Positions 47,006 to 59,915 of a stretch of 64,000 bases of DNA are shown piece after piece (within the stretch, counting starts at the first letter, position 1; every line of letters starts with the position of its first letter). The DNA is from Halichondria panicea (taxonomy: Eukaryota; Porifera; Demospongiae; Suberitida; Halichondriidae), in NCBI RefSeq assembly GCF_963675165.1, contig NC_087393.1, positions 2,113,502-2,177,501 of the forward strand, in the 5' to 3' direction. The position numbers and the translations under genes were made by a program. The notes under the pieces were generated by a model. That model had not been told where the DNA came from. It did no database searches and saw nothing but the letters and a program-made list of their open reading frames with translations.

Positions 47006-47104
47006 ATTAGTCTTTATGTTGACGTCAGCTTTGGCCTCCAACAACATTCTAACAACTTCACAGTGGCCATTCAGAGCAGCTACCATCAGCGCAGTGCATC
47101 CATC
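47006..47104 (-). pseudogene. Gene C ankyrin exon type O (copy 2), splice donor lost
   Basis: The 33 codons are open, starting DGCTALMVAALNGHCEVV and ending KADVNIKTN. The four other O exons are followed by GTGAGT, but this one is followed by GGGAGT (change at 47005). Read-through would add a non-ankyrin tail of about 35 residues and stop at 46901. Skipping the exon would keep frame. The exon is therefore probably not used normally. Confidence 0.8.
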
Positions 47105-50100
47105 CTGTACAGAGTCAAGTGAGGATGAGCAGGTGAACATACGTAATACATCATGTATAGCAAGTAAATTTGGCCTGGAGTAAATTTGATGATTTGGTGA
47201 ATATCTAGGTAGGGTAAGAAATAAGGTAATCGCCAATTTGCAAACGTGGTGCCACTACTTGAAAGGAAATAATGCTATAGGACATGGTGCCTTAACATAG
47301 AAATGGCATGTAGTGTACTGCATGTACTGGGTGCAGGTTACATGTATATATGCCAGTTCTGGCTTACACATTTGTAATATGCAACAGGAATGTATTCTTG
47401 CCAAACTCTATTAACTTCCAGTCAATGTATAATTTGTATACAGGTGTACGTAATGTACCGTACAGTCTAGATTAAACACACAATGTCTCACTCGTTTAGT
47501 CACGTCATGAGTGTATATTCGAGCGTTTACAACATCCATTAAGTGGTTTAGTGAAACTAATGCATCCGCTTCTCAGTCTATTTCCATGCATGTGCTCATT
47601 GGAGCTAGCCCATAATAGTACACATACGTATCGAGAAAGCTTCTATATTTTGAAACAAAGATGAAGTCTACTGTGACTGGTATAGAAAGAGAATTTATAT
47701 TACGTCAGTCCGAACAGCACAGTCAGCTAGATAGAATTAAGAGTTCTGTGTTGATAGGAAAGATGTACAAGAGTGGTGCAAACAGGAAGGGCATGCAAAT
47801 GATAATTGTTGCTGAAGATGGAAAAATCCATGCTTCAATTACATTCATAACGCTTTCCAATTACGCATGAGCGGGTACGATTTTAGTCTTATTCGCAATT
47901 GAGTTCCTTTGAGTTTGAGGATGCACAGTAGATAAATATCATGTGTTCACAATAATTGCACGGTGTGGTTTAGTGAAAAAAAGCAGTTTTATAGTGAGTA
48001 AGATTCTACTCTTTGTTGGTATCAAGAGCTGATATAATAAGTTTTTCTGTTTGCCTCCAAGAAGTATATGCAGGGAACAACTATACGTCCTTTATCCCAA
48101 ATCTCAGAACAATTTCGATCACCTAATTTTGCCGCAGGTTATGTACCTGCTGTTCCTTGTATGGTATTAGAATGTGTTTGATAGTTCGTAAATGTACATG
48201 AAATGTTAATGCACAAGAAACAATTCTTTTGTACGGTAACTGCATGCGAAATGAATGTTTATATCACAGCTAGGCCACAAGCACAATTAAGCCTCGAAAT
48301 GAGGTCGCGGGTGAGGAACGTATTTTAAGTAAAACCTCACTGTTCGTGAAAATAAGTTTGCGAGATTACGATAATGAGAGAATCAAAGTTGTGCTTAATT
48401 AGAAAGCGCTATGCTTCGAAAAAATACGGTAGTAAGGTAGGATGGCTGAACAATCCAGTGTAGGACAAAGGTTGTAGTGGATGAACAATCCAGTGTAGGG
48501 CGTGGTAGGATGTATGATAGGGTACGATAAGATAGTCGATTTTAGTCACTATTTATTTTCACCTGTTGTACATAGCGATTGAATTTAGTCACTGGTGATC
48601 TTGCTTTGCATGCGTTGTTGATTACATTTGAGGCATGCACAGTTTTGGCGAATTTAATTCGGTCATATAGCTAGATACGTATAGCTAGATCCAATAATTA
48701 CTCCAATTTGCAAGCATAAGACACAATGACAATCTTCTCTGAACAGGAACAGAATCTTGACTTGTATACTTTTCTTTATACCTAGCTACTTTGCCCATGC
48801 ATTGTATATTCAAGGCCTCAGACGCAGACAGAAAAGACTTAGTTTCTTAATGAGTGGGTGTAATTTCGAGCAAAAACTACAGTTTTCGAAATTACATTTG
48901 CATGCCCCTTCTGTTTGCACCACTCGTGTACATGCTTCCTATCAACACAGAACTCTTAATTGGTTGGTCTCTCTCTAGCTTAATTACTGTGCTGTTCGGA
49001 CTGATAGGTTTCTACCAGTCTCCATCCTTGTTACAAAATAAAATGCTTCTCCAACTATATAACTATTATGGGAGATAGACTCCATCCTCGCTTAATCTTT
49101 TCCAACTACAAGTACATAACTGTAGATAGATGTGTACTATTATGGGCTAGCTCCATGAACACATGCATGGAAATAGACTGAGGGGCGCTTGCATTAGTTT
49201 CACTAAACCACTCAATGGATGTTGCAAACGCTAATATACACGAGACTATGTGGTACGTTACGTACATGTACCGTATTCTACCGAGATTACGCCCACCCTA
49301 ATTGCATGCTACAAAGCAGCTACAGGTGGGATGGGCTTAAAAATAGTTGCTGAAGATTGAAAAATCCATGCTTCAATTACATTCATAACGCTTTCCAATT
49401 ACGCATGAGCGGGTACGATTTTAGTCTTATTCGTAATTAAAATCCTTTAAGTTTGAGCATGCGCAGTAGATAACTATAATGTGTTCACAATAATTGCACG
49501 GTGTGGTTTAGTGAAGAAAAGCAGGAAGTATAATTATGCAGGGAACAACTGCGTCCTTTAACAAATCCCAGAACAATTTCGATCATCCAATTTTGCAGGT
49601 TACCTGCTGTTCCTTGTATACCGTAGAAATTGGACTATTAGCACTTACTCGACTATAAACATCTTTATTTTAAGCGCATGCTCAACTGCAGGTTTTTTTG
49701 TACTCGAATTGAAGCGCTTTTCTAATTATGCGAAGGATATTAGCAAACATTAATTTTAGAGCTAATTTTGTTATCTATGAGCTAGCTAGCTTGTACAGGT
49801 AGCTATAATTTATAGCTGATAAAATATGGGCATGCTGAGAGAACGTGAGACAAAGATGAGGTCTTTTTGTTCCAGTTCCTGGTCAATATGAACGTTTTTA
49901 TAATAACTATGAATTTAAATGTTTAAAATGAACAGTAAATGAACTGTAGTATATAATATTATAGATCCATTAGGGTTGCCTGCTTGCTCACTTCCTAGCT
50001 ATAGCTTACGAGTCTGCTCTCATCACAGAGACATCCGGTTACTAGATGGGGCTCGAAAATGACTGCATTATAGGCGCATTCTCGAATATAAGCGTATAAA

Positions 50101-52241
50101 TTAATGTACAAGAAACAATTCTTTTGTATGGTAACTGCTATCAGTGAAATGAATGTTTATATCACAGCTAGGCCACAAGCACTTGAAACGAGGTCGCGGG
50201 TACTTGAAAAATGTATTTTAAGTAAAACCTCACTGTCCGCGAACATAAGTTTGCAAGATTACGATAATGGGACCAAAGTGGTACTTAATTAGAAGGGTGC
50301 CATGTTTCTAAGAAATACGGTAGTTCCACAAGTCGCGCACGTGCACAGTCTAAAAAGGGCTGTTTCTACAAACAATGGCACATACATACAGTAGCGGTCA
50401 ATATACAGTTCCCATTATGTTTACGTAGTATGTACGTAGCACGTGATAAGGAGCAAAATAAGCGCTGAAAGTACGCTAGCATTTGTATACAGTGCGTTTA
50501 TTTCGTACTCTTGTGTTTTTTAACAGCTGGATCTATAGTATCATGGAGTTTTGGGTATATACTAATAGCAAGCGTTTTTCTAGGGACTGTTTGTAGATCT
50601 AAAGACCTACAATAAATATGTGAAAAATTGCTAGGATTGGCTGAGGGGAACACCAAAAAGTATAACAACTAGAGAGCATAACTCTGATCCGTTACAACCT
50701 CATTCATATGTACGTTTTTTGCATACAGTCAATACAGTTTTGCTATCGTATAGGGACCGTCGCTTTCAGGGCTCGAAATTACAGTATGATACCCGGTCAT
50801 TATGTGCACATGTCCGATCATTGCACGTGTTAGTCAGACAATTTGTTGGAGCACATATGGTAGAGCTAGCCAGAGATCGCTATATAGGGGTTCGTTAGAA
50901 TAGCACTAGTAGGAGCCCTTGTCAGAGTACTAGTAAGTAACTCGGAACATAGATAGAGTAAAACTCTACTCTATCTATGCTCAGAACAAGAAGTGTGGAT
51001 AAATGGATCAGTGAAAACGACCAAGAAATATAAATTGCTTCATGTCTGTACATTGAATGTACGTAGTTAGCTAGCTTAGAGCAAGCATGCAACTGTCTGA
51101 AGTTCTTAGTTTATTCTCTCTCTCTGTCTCTGTCTCTGTCTTTGACTGGTGGGTCTCTCTATACAAAGCTTCATGATAAGCTATCAGGCCTGAGAAACTT
51201 GGACGAGTTTATTAATGGCTCAATTAATATTCGAGAGTCCAACTTCAGAGATTATGCTGCCAGCCTCATGCACAAGAACCAATGACTGCATGTGTGTGCC
51301 TATATAATTAGAATCTAGAAATTGTATGACCTGCACCTTTATGTTGATTGCATGTCAGAGCAAAATTATATGTTGTCAGATCAAAACATTAATCAGACTG
51401 ACATTTTGATAGTCATACTAATATTTTTAGTGCGAGCCCTGCGCTTTGTATGCCGTTAATCATTTCTTAAACGCAAACGCAATGCCGTATGTACTTCGAA
51501 AATTGCAACAGTACAACACAATTCAACGCATTATCAAAACGAAAATGCTTTAAAGGTACTTACATGTGTAAACGAAATAGGAACTTCGGCTTTTACTGTA
51601 CATTGACGTGCGTATACATGAGCGTATATTTGAGCTACAGTAGCCCTCATATAAAAGTTCCCGTTGCGTTTCAGTTGCACGTAACGTTCCGTTTTTACGA
51701 GTCAGAAAACGCTAACGAAACGGTAGCGTATTATTCATAAACGCACCGTAATTACGTATACCGTTCCACGGAGAAAAAACGGGTGGAATTTGCTGAATTA
51801 GCAATAATAATTTTTTTCTGATCTGTACATACAGTACTAAGCAAGCTACAAATGTACTAACTTTTCTAGTGTAATCCAGGGGCAAACAAATAGCACACTC
51901 AATTAACCGGACATCTGGAATCTTAGATACAGCTACATTATGATCTGATTGTATTATTACTTCAGTTTGTTGAACACTTCATTATAAATTATACACAATC
52001 GTATTTCTGAAACGCAAACGCAATACCGTATGTACTTCGAAAATTGCAACGGTACGACACAATTCAACGCATTATCAAAACGGAAATGCTTCAAACGTAC
52101 TTACATGTGTAGTACGTAAACGAAACGGGAACTTGGCTTTTATTGTACATTGACATACGTATATATGAGCGTCTATTTGAGCTATATTTCAAATTTAGGA
52201 ATCGAAATAATGAATACAACTACACTGACTCGTACACTCAC
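47105..52241. repeat. Gene C intron: O flank, partial R3, full R3
   Basis: 47105-47460 is O flank. 47460-48430 is a partial R3-like copy. 48430-51300 is a full R3 copy matching 5145-8060 in gene A. 51300-52240 matches 8455-8825, with an internal duplication (AACGCAAACGCAATGCCGTA near 51471 and a close copy near 52013). No exon. Confidence 0.7.
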
Positions 52242-52340
52242 CTCTTTTTGTACATCAACAATGGCCTTAGCTTCAAGTAAGAGCTGCACACACTTCTGGT
52301 GACCATTGATACTGGCTGAGTAGAGAGGAGACTCTCCCCA
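52242..52340 (-). CDS. Gene C ankyrin exon type M' (copy 1)
   Basis: This 99-nt phase-0 exon starts WGESPLYSASINGHQKCV and ends KAIVDVQKE, with acceptor TCTACAG and donor GTGAGT. Confidence 0.9.
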
Positions 52341-52667
52341 CTGTAGAATGTCATGTAAATAAAAACAGTCATGTACCCACCATGTTTCTATTAATAGACT
52401 ACTGACCCATGCACGTACTGACACAGCCATTCTTTCGTTAGACATACACATTTTGACCAGAACGGGTAGGCAAAAGGTTATAGGCTCCCAACAGCGAAAT
52501 TATTACAAAACTCAATAACCAGACACTCCCAGTCACCTGGACCCATTCCACTACCCTAATGACATCACCACTCTCTAGTTGGTAGGCTGATTGAACAAGA
52601 CACAACTATAATTTTAATATGAATGTGTAACTAAGTAAAGGGTAACAAGTTGCACACTAACACAAAC

Positions 52668-52766
52668 CTTGTTTTGAGTGTTGACTGTAGCCTTGGCTGT
52701 TAAGAGGACCCTTACTACCTCATCATGTCCATTCTTACTGGCAAGGTGGAGAGCTGTTGCGTTGTC
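52668..52766 (-). CDS. Gene C ankyrin exon type N
   Basis: This 99-nt phase-0 exon starts DNATALHLASKNGHDEVV and ends KATVNTQNK, with acceptor CTATAG and donor GTTTGT. It is paired with the M' exon at 52242, as in gene A. Confidence 0.9.
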
Positions 52767-54839
52767 CTATAGAAATAAGTGAAAACCCTGAGTACCTAGG
52801 CATGAAAGGCACCAATCTACACTGTAGTACATGAGGCATAATTAACTAAATCATACATGACATGGACATTGTACGTGCATGTGCTAAACATTCCAATTTT
52901 GGTATAATTATTGATAGACAGACGCTCATATCATTTTTGAGATAATTATGGCACTCGTAAAATCTTATCTAAAACTTGCGTAGCGTATGTACTGTAAATG
53001 TAATGTATAGTACGTGTCATCAACCAAACTTGTCTGTAATAGCTTACATGCAATTTACAATATTCAGTAGATCGTGCATGTTATAATTCTCAGACTGGTC
53101 CTACATAATGATGGTAGATATACTGATGCTATAACCTCTAACTTAATTAATCTCTAGCCTATAGTGGTATAATTATTATTATGTGTAGTGTATGAGAATT
53201 GACTATTCTCTGGGACTAAGAGAACACTTACACATGTACATGTAAGTATCCTACAGACGTTTATGGAGAGCACATTGTATAAGTACTCTACATTTATTAT
53301 GAATTCTGATTTCCAAAATAACTACGGACCAGTCAATGTACAGTGTGTATATGACTCCAGTAACCGATCAATAGCACACAGACTCAACTCTATAGCCTCG
53401 ATCCCAGGCCGCACTTCCTCTGAGAGTGGGCCTGGTAGTGACTGCTTGCGCATGCGCTAACCATTAGCCAGATACTGGCTAACGCAGGATAACAACGTGT
53501 ATGCTCAGTAAACAATGACATCATAACGAACGAAAGTGGATTGAAGGAAGTAGATAGAAAGTTTGATTTAGCCCATCTGATAGCTACCTTAGCCTGCTAT
53601 GCTAACAAAAAACTCACAGCCAGCAACAGTGTGAATGACAATTGTCTGAACGGAGTGAAAGCTGACACTAGCCTATAATTATGGACAGGCCACGTCCATC
53701 TAATACTAACTTTTATGAAAGTCTACTATACTAATAAAGAAAATGAAAGCACCGCAGGTGCTGATGCCTCGGTGGAGATGCCAAAGCTACATAACATAAA
53801 GCTACTAATAGCTTTTATACACATGAGAAACAATTTAATTTTGCTGTATGCAAAAACTCAGAGAGTGGGTAATGATCGACCATGATTGTTGTTAAAAACG
53901 ATTGATGCCAAAAGTTCAAGTCTAAATTAATGGCTGCATTAGCAGAGCCTTGCAGCTCTCTTCTCACTCTTGCAGCTACGAATAGCTAGCGTTCTAGTGC
54001 AGAGCTAACTACTAAGTAGAATAGCAACACTCGGTATATAAACAAGTTTGACTACGTGCTTTTCTGAAAAGGCTGCAATGGCATTCCAAGTAAGAAAAAC
54101 TAGGCACACACACACACACACACACACTACCGTATACCTCGCTTGCGCATGCGCACCGAGGCATAATTATAGCTGTACAACAAACCTACAGGCGACTAGA
54201 AAAACATTTACAACGTGAAAAATTGCTAGGATTGGCCGGGAGAAACACCAAAATAAGCGTGGAGACAACCTATCAGACGAGAGCATAACTCCAATCCGCA
54301 TGCGCTAACCAACCAGATTCCGGCTAACGCAAGATAACTAGAGCACTGAAGTGCTAACCCTAATAAGTAGATCTATAAAAACCAACAGAGTAAAAAAGCA
54401 ACACCTTACAATTCTACTTTTAATATAGGGACCGCTAAAAAATTACTTTACCTGAAAAAAATTATGTAGATCTACTCGAATAAAGGTCGTGTTTCTATAG
54501 GCAACGTGCAAGTTTAAGCTTCTTAGCTTTTGCTTGCTTTTATACGATGACGAAGCTTTAACATCGAAATATATGCCATTATTAAAACTAATAACTTGTT
54601 GTGTGATGGCTGTAAACGCAGAGCTATGGCATCCAAGTGCAGGCTCATAAATTACAAACAAACAAACAAACAAACAAACAAACCATGCAACGGAATACTA
54701 TACTCGCTTAATAATGTTGCGCATGTGCAAGCAGTCAGTAGCAGGCTTTCTCTTCAATGGGAGGCCTGTGAAAGAGGCTAACTAAACTCATGAAGTAGCT
54801 ACTAGTGCACAAACACAACCAATAACTAACGTCACTCAC
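52767..54839. repeat. Gene C intron: R2 and O block (full copy)
   Basis: 52900-54100 is R2 without the 2735-type insert. 54105-54127 is (CA)n, and from 54130 the O block begins. No coding exon other than O at 54840. Confidence 0.75.
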
Positions 54840-54938
54840 ATTAGTCTTTATGTTGACGTCAGCTTTGGCCTCCAACAACATTCTAACAACTTCACAGTGG
54901 CCATTCTGAGCAGCTACCATCAGCGCAGTAAATCCACC
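54840..54938 (-). CDS. Gene C ankyrin exon type O (copy 1)
   Basis: This 99-nt phase-0 exon starts GGFTALMVAAQNGHCEVV and ends KADVNIKTN, with donor GTGAGT intact. The first residue is G where other O copies have D. Confidence 0.9.
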
Positions 54939-57900
54939 CTGTACAGAGTCAAGTGAGGATGAGCAGGTGAACATACGTAATACATCATGTATAGTGAGTC
55001 AATTTGGCCTGGAGTAAATTTGACGATTTGGTGAATATCTAGGTAGGGTAAGAAATTAGGTAATTGCCAATTTGCAAGCGTGGTGCCACTACTTGAAAGG
55101 AAATAATGCTATAGGACATGGTGCCTTAACATAGAAATGGCATGTAGTGTACTGCATGTACTGGGTGCAGGTTACATGTATATATGCCAGTTCTGGCTTA
55201 CACATTTGTTATATGCAACAGGAATGTATTCTTTCCAAACTCTATTAACTTCCAGTCAATGTATAATTTGTATATACATGTATACGTAAGGTACCGTATA
55301 GGTATTAGGGGTTTACTGTCATAAACCCCTAGGCACTGTGTATTAACTGATATATGTCTCATCTGATTGGCTGACTGGTTGCTATGCATCCAGCTATATA
55401 AGCTTGCATGACTACCACATAGCAACACTAAGAAGACAACTAGGAAAAAGAGAGCTCGTCCACACCAGGGCTCCTGTCCACACTCGACTCAAAGCCTTGC
55501 GCAGCTTAGACAGAATATGAGCAGTCAGCCCCTCCCTCCAGCGAATGGTACGAGCCACTCCCCCTCTCTGTGCAACTAGTCAGCCCCTCCCTCCACATAC
55601 CTACTGCAGCAACCAGCCAGAAAAAACAACACAGCTAGCTCTAGACAGTGTCTAGTAAGCAAGAAAAGGTAAGCTTAAAATAGCCACTCCTATGTTATTA
55701 TTAAACTGGCTTCTTTTCTTTGAATACAGCTAGAAACTAAAAAGGCCTAGTGCAGTGGCGTGGCAGTACTAGTGCTAGTGAGCAAGGCTCAGCCTGAGCC
55801 CTAGCCCTCTCCCAGAGTGTCTCTAAAGCAGCTCCTTCTGCAAGTACACAGCATAATTGTTGATGAACTAGTCTACAGACTACACCCGACTCTATGTTTT
55901 CATTTATGACATTTTGTTTCTCATGCAAGACATTTCATTCATCTTCATTCATCGAAAACACCATCATTTTATTTTTGTTGCATATTGCTTGAGGTGCCAA
56001 TTTATGAGCCATATTTTCCCTTGTAGCCCTGAGGTGCCAATTAAACCCCACTAGACTACATGGCAAAAGTTTAGTAGGTGGGAAATATTCTCGATTAAAC
56101 ACACAATGCCTCACTCGTTTAGTCACGTCATGAGTGTATTCGAGCGTTTACAACATCCATTGAGTGGTTTAGTAAAACTAATGCATGCACGCCCCATGTG
56201 CTCATTGGAGCTAGCCCATAATAGTACACATCTATCTACAGCTAGTTATGTACTTGTAGTTGGAAAAGATTAAGCGAGGATGGAGTCTATACTGTGACTA
56301 TCTTTTGTAGTAGAAAAAGAAGTTACATATGGCAGACCTATAGCATATAGCATTCCGAAGAGCTAGAAAGAGACCAGCCAATTAAGTTTTCTGTGTTGAT
56401 AGGAAGCATGTACAAGAACAGAAAGGGCTTGGGGAGGAGGAGGAAGCCATAATAATACAATATATTGTTCATGTAGCATGAATGCATACATGTTTGTGAT
56501 ACTGTAAGAATTTCTTAACGGGTGAACCTGTTTTGAATCACGCACATGCACGGTCTACCGTTTCTAAACAAACGTGGCAATTCAATCAAAGGTACGTACA
56601 TGCACGTGCATATAATAATGAATGCAAGCGTGTATTTAAATCAGAATCTTAAACTGACAGTTTAATCATAGATTGAAGAGGGAGAGGGATTGGAAACGGA
56701 AATTACATGTACCTTGAATTATATCCGCGTTACGCCGGGGTTTAATCGAGGCTATGTATGTATCTAACCTTGAGTAAAATCTAGGCTAGATAGTACCTTG
56801 AGTGTGCTAGATTATACTACATTTGTACTAAAACTTGCACTTCCAACTGACACTTGAGACCATAATTATGGGACACAGTACACCAATGAGTTGCACAGTC
56901 TTAAAGCGTTCTATAGGTACATAAAGATCTCATAGCGTGACAAAAGAACGTCTTGTACCTCTAGCTATCTTCACAAAAGTCAAAATTCTTTTCCAATCCA
57001 ACTGATGCTCACCATTAAGCAGGGTTTCATACAGGATGTTTAGCTGGGAGGGGGAAACGTTTAATTGAGGGGGGTCTGAGGGTCCTCTCCCGGAAAAATG
57101 TTGAGGAATGGTTATCTGAGGTGCAATTTGGGTTTTTTGAGTGCTTCAAACTTAATTACTAGTCTATAGTTTTATTGGATGAGATTGTAGACATTTTTAA
57201 GGAGAAAAGTCATACATTTTTATTATGACATCATTAATTTCCGATTTCTAGGGGGGGGGGATTTGGCTGGGGTGGGAAATCCCAGGGCGCCCCCCCCCTC
57301 TGTATGAAACCCTGTTAAGGGACATGAGAATGATGTTTTGGGGGGCTCTGAATATCTTGTAGTGATCATAATTGATGAAACATTGTTTCCCGCGTGTTGA
57401 GTACCAATCCCTCTCCTTCTTCAATCTATGGTTTAATTGAGTCAATTGAACGACTCCACGCAATCCACTGATCAATATCGTATAGTGCATAACTTTCGAG
57501 ACGCTTAATTTTCGCTATTTTCGAGAATCCTCCATGAAAAGAACAAAATACTTAGTTAACGGAAGATTCAACGTTATTTGACCAAACAGCAAAACACGAA
57601 ATGCTTTTAGAGGCACTTTCCACGAAAATTAAGTGCCTCGAAAATGTCGCGGTCGCGGTCATAGTAAAATGCAAACTGAACTCATGAAGTAAAGTAACAT
57701 AAACACAACCACTCGTTTACATCAGCCAACTGATCACAATCTAACATACAAAGGTGAAGTTAGACCATGCACGGCTACGATGGCTATCTAGGTAGGGTTA
57801 ACGTAATGCTCCCCAGAAATTAGGTAATCGCCAATTTGCAAACGTGGTGCCACTACTTGAAAGGAAATAATGCTATAGGACATGGTGCCTTAACATAGAA

Positions 57901-59816
57901 ATGGCATGTAGTGTACTGCATGTACTGGGTGCAAGTTACATGTATATATACCAGTTCTGGCTTACACATTTGTTATATGCAACAGGAATGTATTCTTGCC
58001 AAAGTCTACGTATTAATTTCCAGTCAATGTATAATTTGTATACAGATGTACGTAAGGTACCGTATAGTCTAGATTAAACACACAATGCCACAATACTCGT
58101 TTAGTCGCGTCATGAGTGTATATTCGAGCGTTTACAACATCCATTGAGTGGTTTAGTGAAACTAATGCATGCGCCCCTCAGTCTATTTTCATACATGTGC
58201 TAATTGGAGCTAGCCCATAATAGTACACAGCTATCTACAGTTATGTTGGAAAAGATTAAGCGAGGATGGAGTCTATACTGTCACTATCTCTTGTAGTAGA
58301 AAAAGAAGTTACATATGGCAGACCTATAGCATTCCGAAGAGCTAGAAAGAGACCAGCCAATTAAGTTTTCTGTGTTGATAGGAAGCATGTACAAGAACAG
58401 AGAGGGCTTGGGGAGGAGGAAGAAGCCATAATAGTTCATATAGCATGCATGCACTGAATGCATACATGTTTGTGATACTGTAAGAATGTCTTAATGGGTG
58501 AACCAGGGCAAAAATTATTAGAAAATTAAAAAGCGCCCTGTTTTGAATCACGCACATGCACAGTCTACCGTTTCTAAACAAACGTGGCAATTCAATTAAA
58601 GGCATGCATGTGCATATAATAATGAATGCAAGCGTGTATTTAAATCAGAATCTTAATCATAGATTGAAGAGGGAGAGGGATTGGAAACGGAAATTACATG
58701 TACCTTGAATTATATCCGCGTTACACCAGGGTTTAATCGAGGCTACGTATCTAACCTTGACTGTCTGCTAGATTATACTACATTTGTACTAAAACTTGCA
58801 CTTCCAACTGACACTTGAGACCATACTTATGGGGCACAGTACACCAATGAGTTGCACAGTCTTAAAGCGTTCTATAGGTACATAAAGATCTCATTCTATA
58901 GGTACATAAAGATCTCATAGCGTGACAAAAGAACGTTTTGTACCTCTAGCTATCTTCACGAAAGTCAAAATTCTTTTCCAATCCAACTGATGCTAGCAGG
59001 GTTTCATACAGGATATTTAGCTGGAAAGGGGAAATGTTTAATTGAGGGGGTCCTCTCCCGGAAAAATTTTGAGGAATGGTTATCTGAGGTGCAATTTGGG
59101 TTTTTTGAGTGCTTCAAACCATACCTTTTTTAATTACTAGTCTATAGTTTTATTGGATGAGATTGTAGACATTTTTAAGGAGAAAAGTCATACATTTTTA
59201 TTATGACATCATTAATTTTAGATTTCTAGGGGGGGGGGGGGGAATTTGGCTAGGGGTGGGAAATCCCAGGGCGCCCCCCCCCTGTATGAAACCATGTTAA
59301 GGGACATGAGAATGACGTTTTGGGGGGCTCTGAATATCTTGTAGTGATCATAATTCATGGAGCATTGTTTCCTGCGTGTTGAGCACCAATCCCTCTCCTT
59401 CTTCAATCTATGGTTTAATTGAGTCAATTGAACGACTCCACGCAGTCCACTGATCAATATCGTATAGTGCATAACTTTCTAGACACTTAATTTTTGCTAT
59501 TTTCGAGACTCCTCCATGAAAAGACTTAGTTAACGGAAGATTCAACGTTATTTGACCAAACAGCACAACATGAAATGCTTTTAGATGCGCTTTCCACGAA
59601 AATTAAGTGCCTCGAAAATGTCGCGGTCATAGTACAATGCAGACTGAACTCATGAAGTAAAGTAACACAAACACAACCAATACATTTCACTGGATTACAT
59701 CAGCCAACTGAACACAATCTAACATATACAGTTATACCATGCACGGCTACGATGGCTAATTTACAGTTACCATAATACTATAGCTTAGATACAACTACAC
59801 TGACTCGTACACTCAC
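54939..59816. repeat. Gene C intron: O flank, mini-unit insert, tandem R4 copies
   Basis: 55302-56092 is the second copy of the TATA/intron-like insert. 55022-57783 and 57784-59755 are direct tandem copies joined at GATGGCTA|TCTAGGTAGG. The second copy lacks the 0.8-kb insert. No ankyrin exon lies in either. Confidence 0.75.
55302..56092 (+). other. Second copy of the TATA/intron-like insert
   Basis: TATATAAG lies at 55395-55402 and the intron-like segment at 55669-55729 is again 61 bp with GTAAGC and ATACAG. The hairpin of the first copy is missing its interior here (TAGGGGTTTACTGTCATAAA only). Confidence 0.4.
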
Positions 59817-59915
59817 CTTATTTTGTACATCAACAATGGCCCCAGCTTCAAGCAAGAGCTGCACACACTTCTGGTGACCATATAAACTGGCTAACCAGAG
59901 AGGAGACTGTCTCCA
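59817..59915 (-). CDS. Gene C ankyrin exon type M
   Basis: This 99-nt phase-0 exon starts WRQSPLWLASLYGHQKCV and ends GAIVDVQNK. It is open throughout, unlike its gene B counterpart. Confidence 0.9.
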
